A stretch of DNA of 64,000 nucleotides, from assembly GCF_026914265.1 (NCBI RefSeq), contig NC_069131.1:7456001-7520000 (forward strand), in the 5' to 3' direction. Position numbers and translations under genes: made by a program. Numbering within the stretch: position 1 is the stretch's first letter; every line of letters begins with the position of its first letter. Below are positions 60,001-64,000 of this stretch, piece by piece. The DNA comes from Mya arenaria (lineage: Eukaryota > Mollusca > Bivalvia > Myida > Myidae). The notes beneath the pieces were generated by a model. It was not told the origin of the DNA. It did not search any database and saw only the letters and a list, made by a program, of their open reading frames with translations.

Positions 60001-61372
60001 GCTTCTCTCTCTCATGACATAATGATGTAATATACTTCAGTGTGTACTGTCACTAATGCTTCTCTCTCTCATGACATAATGATGTAATATACTTCAGTGT
60101 GAACTGTCACTAATGCTTCTCTGTCTCATGACATAATGATGTAATATACTTCAGTGTGTACTGTCACTAATGCTTCTCTCTCTCATGACATAATGGTGTA
60201 ATATACTTCAGTGTGTACTGTCACTAATGCTTCTCTCTCTCTCATGACATAATGGTTTAAATTACTGAGGCCTTTGAGATTTTTTGACATTTTAAAACTG
60301 CAGTAATGCATAGTTATTTTATGTTAGATCGTTGGTAGGAATGACCCCTTTGATATATCTGAAGAACAAAAATATTTGTTTAGGGTAGATGTCACTAAAT
60401 ATAGCTCAGGTCATATGACACCAAAGCAGAAGTTCATTCCTGTCAAATGACTGTGGTCATATGTTGTGAATTACTTTAATATATCTGAGTATTTAATATT
60501 CCAGGCCTAGCTGTCCCTGGCATTCTTATGATCTGTATCCAGTTTGCGGGCTGTAACCACACAGTGATAGTGGCGCTGTTGGTCCTTTGTCTCACGGCTG
60601 GAGGGTTCACCATGGGAGGTTTCCAGGTCAACCACATTGACCTCTCACCAAACTTTGCTGGTATGTAGGCTGGGATGATACCTACAATGTACATTGATTT
60701 CAGCTAATATTTACAATATTCCTTTTTTCACAGGCTCGTAATAATATGTACAAGTTACATACAACAACAACTAGTATATGTATACTTTTTTGCACTCACC
60801 CTTGGACTTCATGTTCCAACAAATTCATTATATATTTTTCGACAGGAGTGTTGATGGGGATGTCCAACACTTGGGCCACGATACCGGGCTTCCTTGGCCC
60901 AGAGGTTGTTGGATGGCTCACTACCAAACATGTATGTACTGGTTAAGGCTGAAAAATATATATTATGCGCATAACTAACCAACCTTTAGTAGTGCTCTTT
61001 GGCGCTGGATAATCAATTTGTATTAAAGTAACTCAGTAAAAGTGTGAGGACAAAATAAAAGACAGAACAACAGATAATGCTTCAACGGAATGCCCTGTTG
61101 ACAGAGATAGGCTCTTCTTCATTTTAGTCAGTTCGCTCTTTTTCCAGGACACAAGACAACAATGGCAGATAGTGTTTTACATTGCTGCAGCTGTGTACAT
61201 ATCTGGTGCAATAATCTACTGTATATTTGCCCGGGGCACGGAACAACCCTGGAATAACCTTGAGCAATCACAGGGAGTGTCCTTCAAACGTGCCGTAGAT
61301 ACTGAGGTTTCTGTGAACAGAAATAGGGGCACAGACAGAGAAAAACGCCTAGTTACCGTCAGTTATGATTGA
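47597..61372 (+). CDS. SLC17-family anion transporter, sialin-like; first exon not found
   Basis: Exons: 47597-47775, 48651-48884, 50814-50901, 52232-52327, 53004-53125, 53723-53872, 56445-56577, 60505-60660, 60846-60931, 61148-61372; GT-AG and in phase, 488 residues plus a missing 5' exon ending in phase 1. Major-facilitator protein of the SLC17 family: lysosomal sialic-acid or vesicular anion/H+ cotransport. TM1 is [20 protein letters not shown], then a luminal loop with N-glycosylation sites (NNST, NST), [20 protein letters not shown] (MFS motif), [57 protein letters not shown] and a cytosolic tail. The Arg before TM1, the Lys of the AEKFGAK loop and the His in PAMHAMW align, from memory, with human sialin Arg39, Lys136 and His183, sites of disease changes. 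Sialin itself cannot be told from its sister paralogs here. Confidence 0.93.
48132..48214. mobile_element. GC-rich MITE, family G, short fragment
   Basis: Internal words only (ACTGTTGGTAAAATCCCC, CCCAGAGACCCTAGGTAA). Abuts the minus-strand SINE that follows. Confidence 0.6.
48240..48473 (-). mobile_element. tRNA-headed SINE in SLC17 intron
   Basis: On the minus strand: box A TAGCTCAATGGGAGAA, a diverged box B (CAGGTTAAGACC) and the core GAGTACTGGTTAAACC shared with the other SINEs. Confidence 0.7.
49068..49202 (-). mobile_element. SINE with shortened head in SLC17 intron
   Basis: On the minus strand: GGTCTAGTGGTATAC (box A) lies directly next to GAGTTCAACTCTC (box B), so the anticodon arm is deleted. 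The core GGCCTCTCAAAAAGGACA and CAGTACTG follow. Confidence 0.65.
49505..50262. repeat. 51-bp minisatellite in SLC17 intron 2
   Basis: About 15 copies of a 51-bp unit (ATACATGCTTCATACTGGAC + AACTAGCCTGCACAAGG + AAAGATAACTGACT). Because 51 is a multiple of three, one minus-strand frame stays open for 202 codons (17-residue repeat); it has no sign of being a gene. Confidence 0.96.
51087..52160. repeat. 54-bp minisatellite in SLC17 intron 3
   Basis: About 19-20 nearly identical 54-bp units (GCTCTGATAGCACTTGATCA + TTACATGTGAATGAAATC + ATTCCTGTTGAGTAGA). Only a TAG/GAG difference separates most units. The minus strand is open for 388 codons purely because 54 divides by three. Confidence 0.97.
52545..52960. 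repeat. Old interspersed repeat in SLC17 intron 4
   Basis: Two diverged units with AGTTATGCCCCCTTTACATC and AGTTATACCCCTTGTTCATC about 170 bp apart. Similar words are common in mollusc repeats; not further assigned. Confidence 0.4.
53040..53530 (+). repeat. 107-bp tandem amplification of an SLC17 exon end with its splice donor
   Basis: The last ~86 nt of exon 53004-53125 plus GTGAGTGATGGCCTTAACTT of the intron recur with donor positions at 53126, 53233, 53340 and 53447 (exact 107-bp steps) and a fifth partial unit. All four copies keep GGAG/GTGAGT. Since 107 is not a multiple of three, and TGA follows within the first extra unit, use of a later donor would end the protein early. Confidence 0.95.
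54190..54600. repeat. Interspersed repeat fragment in SLC17 intron 6
   Basis: Contains GGCCCCAATCATAGGGGAAG and CTGCGTACGTCTGTCTGTGA followed by two diverged half-units (AACTTAATTTAGCCAAGAGTC / ATGATTTCACTTAGAGTC types). Non-coding. Confidence 0.4.
54634..54918. mobile_element. GC-rich MITE, family G, most complete copy
   Basis: Both ends present: TATGCACCAGTCAATTGTAA at the left and TTACAATTGACTGGCGCATG at the right, an inverted repeat of ~30 bp that continues into GGCCCC. The middle matches the other copies. Non-coding; superfamily not determined. Confidence 0.88.
54919..56300. other. Long SLC17 intron 6, otherwise unremarkable
   Basis: AT-rich intron DNA; short chance frames only (e.g. 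55580-55765). Nothing further recognised. Confidence 0.35.
57026..57070. repeat. (AT)n microsatellite
   Basis: About 22 AT units in SLC17 intron 7. Confidence 0.97.
57178..57483. mobile_element. Small MITE in SLC17 intron 7
   Basis: Imperfect inverted ends TTTAAAGTGACACTCTTA and TAAGAGTGCATCTTTAA, ~305 bp apart. The ends resemble those of the MITE at 26.33 kb, perhaps a related family. Confidence 0.6.
58085..59083. repeat. 50-bp minisatellite in SLC17 intron 7
   Basis: About 20 copies of a ~50-bp unit (ATGGCATAATGTTGTAATGT + AATCAAGTGTCGCCATTGCT + CCTTCCTCTC), moderately diverged. Confidence 0.95.
59084..60262. repeat. 57-bp minisatellite, derived from the adjacent 50-bp array
   Basis: About 20 copies of a 57-bp unit (ATGACATAATGATGTAATAT + ACTTCAGTGTGTACTGTCAC + TAATGCTTCTCTCTCTC). 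It aligns with the 50-bp unit apart from extra bases around TGTACTG; units near 59060-59110 are intermediate. Copies are far more alike than in the 50-bp array. Confidence 0.95.
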
Positions 61373-61629
61373 CGACGCTGGTTGGATTATAGATGGTATT
61401 TTGTATCAGTGTATCGAATGAAACAATGCTGCAGTCATGACGTAATTGTGATAGATCCATCATGTGTTTCTGGTCCTGATGGAAAAAATCAGACTTGAGG
61501 GCACGCGCATACGCCAATAACGAGTCTTGCCCAGACACCGGCCATGCAGTATGCTGGAGGGTCAGACTTTTTTTTTCGATCCGGACTAGGGCACATGATT
61601 GATCACACCTTAAATTACTCCATTTTAAA

Positions 61630-61635
61630 AATAAA
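61630..61635 (+). terminator. Candidate poly(A) signal of the SLC17 gene
   Basis: AATAAA 258 bp downstream of the stop codon. Another AATAAA occurs at 63213. Confidence 0.4.
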
Positions 61636-63793
61636 TCGACATAGAAAACGCCTTTTTGTTCATTTCACAAAAAAGGCGTGTGACGTTGTTTACTGAAGTC
61701 ATGACACCTTTTACTTTTTTATCAATGTTGACATCAAATAGATCATCTAAAATCACAGTTTTAAACAATTTATTTAAAAATACTTTTATTGAATTATTGA
61801 AATGATTATTGAAATGATATGAATATTCTCACATTATTTGTACAGTTGTTAGTCATTATTGTTTTACATACAGTAAGAGAAATAAGAAGTTGCACGATGT
61901 TGCTTGCGTATAATTCATCTGACATGGGGGGGGGGCATTTTTTTCTAGCACGCTCAATTTCACCGGAAATGCCTATCTGGTTTGTGGTTTGCATGTTTGT
62001 TAGTGTTCTACGTTGAGGATCTACAGAAGAGGGAGCTGGCTGAGGGAATTCGCTCCACTGTCTTTAGAACGTCAAACTTGAACATTAACCATTTTGGTCT
62101 TTCGAGTAAGTCGCCTGTAATCACATATTTTTTTGAGCGAAAGTTCAACCGCCAGTCCACTCTCCTCATTAGTTTAATTACGGCGATGGTGAATAGTCGC
62201 TGAATTGTCTGTAAACTTGATTTATTATGGGTATGAAAACATCTAAATTGTAAAACGGTTGTCTGCTTTTTAGGCAAAATAATCAAATTTGAATTAATAC
62301 AATGCAGTTTTACACAGGTTTGTTTTGATATATTGTATTTATTCACCTTAACGGGATCTTTCACTCCCCTTAAATGATCGTGATCGCCTTTCTTTCATTT
62401 TATTTACTCTTATCTTATTTTGCAATGACTAACTATTTACTCATTTTGCATTCAACAAAGTGGTTTATTCCAACGTGAATGTGATCTGAAAGCAATGAAA
62501 ATTATGAAATTTCGGTCACTTTACTGAACTATTATAAGTTCAGGTGCAGGACATTAGCATTATTTGATTTGACCTCTTCCTTCTCTGTCAGTTAAAAAAC
62601 ACAGCAAACGGCACAGCGGTAAACAGAAAATAGAGGGTTAGTATTGCATTCTACAAAAATAATTTTTGTCTCCACTGTCAGACATGATCTACTAGTACCT
62701 GAAATTGAGCTATAGATAATTGGACCAAACCTTGACGGCCTTGTGCATCTAAACCGGCTTTATTACTGAATTGTTAGTTACTGGGGTGGTCTCAATAAGT
62801 GGTCCCCATAATTTTTATTGTCTAATTCGAGGGGTGAAAACGAAAAGATTCTATATGCTTCTTTATTTAATGTCACTTAGAACATTTTCGCATTCACTCC
62901 TCTAATTGAAAGGTGTTTTTTTAGTTGTGTTTTTTATTACGTCTTGTATGTTATTTGATGTATGATATTATTTTATTTGTGAGTCAATGTTCAAACGGTG
63001 CAACTAATTTTATGTATGTTTGAAACTACACGTAATATTATCTGTGATATACATGTACTGTGTGCAATGATGAATACATGAATGATGAATCCATGACATA
63101 TTGTGTGGTGTTCTTTCTCCATCCCATCTAAATGCTGTGATTAAAAGACCGAAGGCGTGGCCCTGTAAGCGGCGTAGACTGCGCTATGGTTCATTTGGAA
63201 TGGTTAAGAATCAATAAAGATATCTTGTTTAAAGTCTTCATTTAAAGCAAAATATTGCCTTCCGACGTAGAATTTCTGACGTTATTTATCACGTGGTATA
63301 CTCACAATGAAGTTGAAACACGCTCCGGTCTGTTACCAATATACAGTTGTTTCATGGGCATTTGTGTAACAGTCAAAACTGTTGTCCCGGGGTGGATAGG
63401 ATGACTTCTGAACCATTGTCCCGAGGCCGAAAGTATAAACTGCTACCCGCGCGTGAGGCTATGTCATGGGTACGTCATGGGTTTTACTGAGATTCTAAAA
63501 ATAAACTGCATATCGTTTACACTCGTGAATTTCCGGTATTTGTTTTGAAATTTTAATTGTTTCGTGGACAATACCAAAGAAACTTCAAGCGCTCAATCGT
63601 CTCGGACGTAAACAGACAATGTCGGGATTAGAATATGTTTCTCATATTAATCCTGTGTTTGAACAAAATATATAATCAGGTAATGAAGGGGTTCTTGCAT
63701 GGGCATTTGTGTACCAGACAGAACTGTTGCCATCGGCATATCGGCCTCGGGACTTTAATATTGTCCAACAAATGCGAACAGACGACGGGTATT
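61636..63793. other. 3' flank, no gene recognised
   Basis: Overlapping short frames at 61982-62203 (plus) and 62008-62364 (minus) show no family motif. GGGCATTTGTGTA followed by an AACTGTTG word occurs near 63358 and again near 63700, so a small diverged repeat is present. Confidence 0.35.
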
Positions 63794-64000
63794 ATGCACC
63801 AGTCAATTGTAACCATGGCCCCCAGGTCCGGGGATAGCCGGGGAAATGGGCCGTGTTTTTACCTTTCAGGTGGCCCCGCAGTGCCGGGTGAATTCGGTGG
63901 TTTTGTCTGCCTTCCCTGGGGTGCGTGGGCATTTGGCGGGGATTTTACCATCTGTTCGTCCCCGCAGAGAGGAGATTTTAGCCGGGGTTGGCTGGACCGA
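63794..64000. mobile_element. GC-rich MITE, family G, opposite orientation, cut by window end
   Basis: Starts TATGCACCAGTCAATTGTAA, then the inner words appear reversed relative to the other copies (GTTTTTACCTTTCAGGTGGC, then GGATTTTACCATCTGTTCGT). Runs off the window. Confidence 0.85.

Noticed and set aside
61982-62364. Overlapping 73- and 118-codon frames on opposite strands
   Set aside because: No recognisable family and no splice or poly(A) context; probably chance or an old repeat.

Overview
The window is animal nuclear DNA: spliced genes with GT-AG introns, long AT-rich introns and very dense repeats. The host genes and the repeat mix (tRNA-headed SINEs sharing one core, GC-rich foldback MITEs, many intronic minisatellites) suggest a mollusc, most likely a bivalve. 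That placement is inference; nothing here gives a species.

Four host genes can be read. (1) A two-exon ureidoglycolate-lyase-like gene on the minus strand (9143-10181), with an in-frame TAG in exon 1. (2) A complete 11-exon RCC1L/WBSCR16-like gene on the plus strand (23757-33459, 455 codons), encoding a mitochondrial RCC1-repeat protein. (3) A minus-strand gene for a protein with ten C2H2 zinc fingers (35800-42335, 895 codons from the first visible ATG), tail to tail with RCC1L. (4) A plus-strand SLC17/sialin-like transporter gene (47597-61372, ten exons found, first coding exon not found), head to head with the zinc-finger gene. Exon phases agree throughout genes 2 to 4. The four encode unrelated functions (purine breakdown, mitoribosome assembly, DNA binding, organic-anion export), so no shared pathway is implied.

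Layout: 1-2.1 kb, unassigned repeat-like DNA. 2.1-7.4 kb, a broken BEL/Pao retrotransposon fossil split by a 5'-truncated LINE. 7.4-12.8 kb, the lyase gene with a foldback MITE, a SINE and microsatellites. 12.8-19.5 kb, a large terminal-inverted-repeat element flanked by a 13-bp direct repeat, holding a 2.2-kb satellite (34-bp monomer, 170-bp higher-order period) and a nested 1.86-kb TIR element with an 8-bp target duplication. 20.3-22.9 kb, another TIR element with a perfect 9-bp target duplication and a further element nested in it. 23.7-33.5 kb, RCC1L with SINE and MITE insertions in its introns. 35.8-42.3 kb, the zinc-finger gene. 42.5-43.9 kb, a relic of the 1.86-kb family carrying three later insertions. 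44.1-45.8 kb, a 5'-truncated CR1/Jockey-type LINE with an uninterrupted 484-codon frame. 47.6-61.4 kb, the transporter, whose introns hold four long minisatellites (51, 54, 50 and 57 bp units) and an amplified exon/splice-donor segment. 61.4-64 kb, 3' flank ending in a MITE cut by the window edge.

No new defence or metabolic system was found. The most unusual material is the nested TIR families whose ends are built from iterated CAAAT-plus-GC-run words and which keep similar coding tails, the TIR-derived satellite, and two separate tandem duplications that copy exon/intron junctions of host genes.
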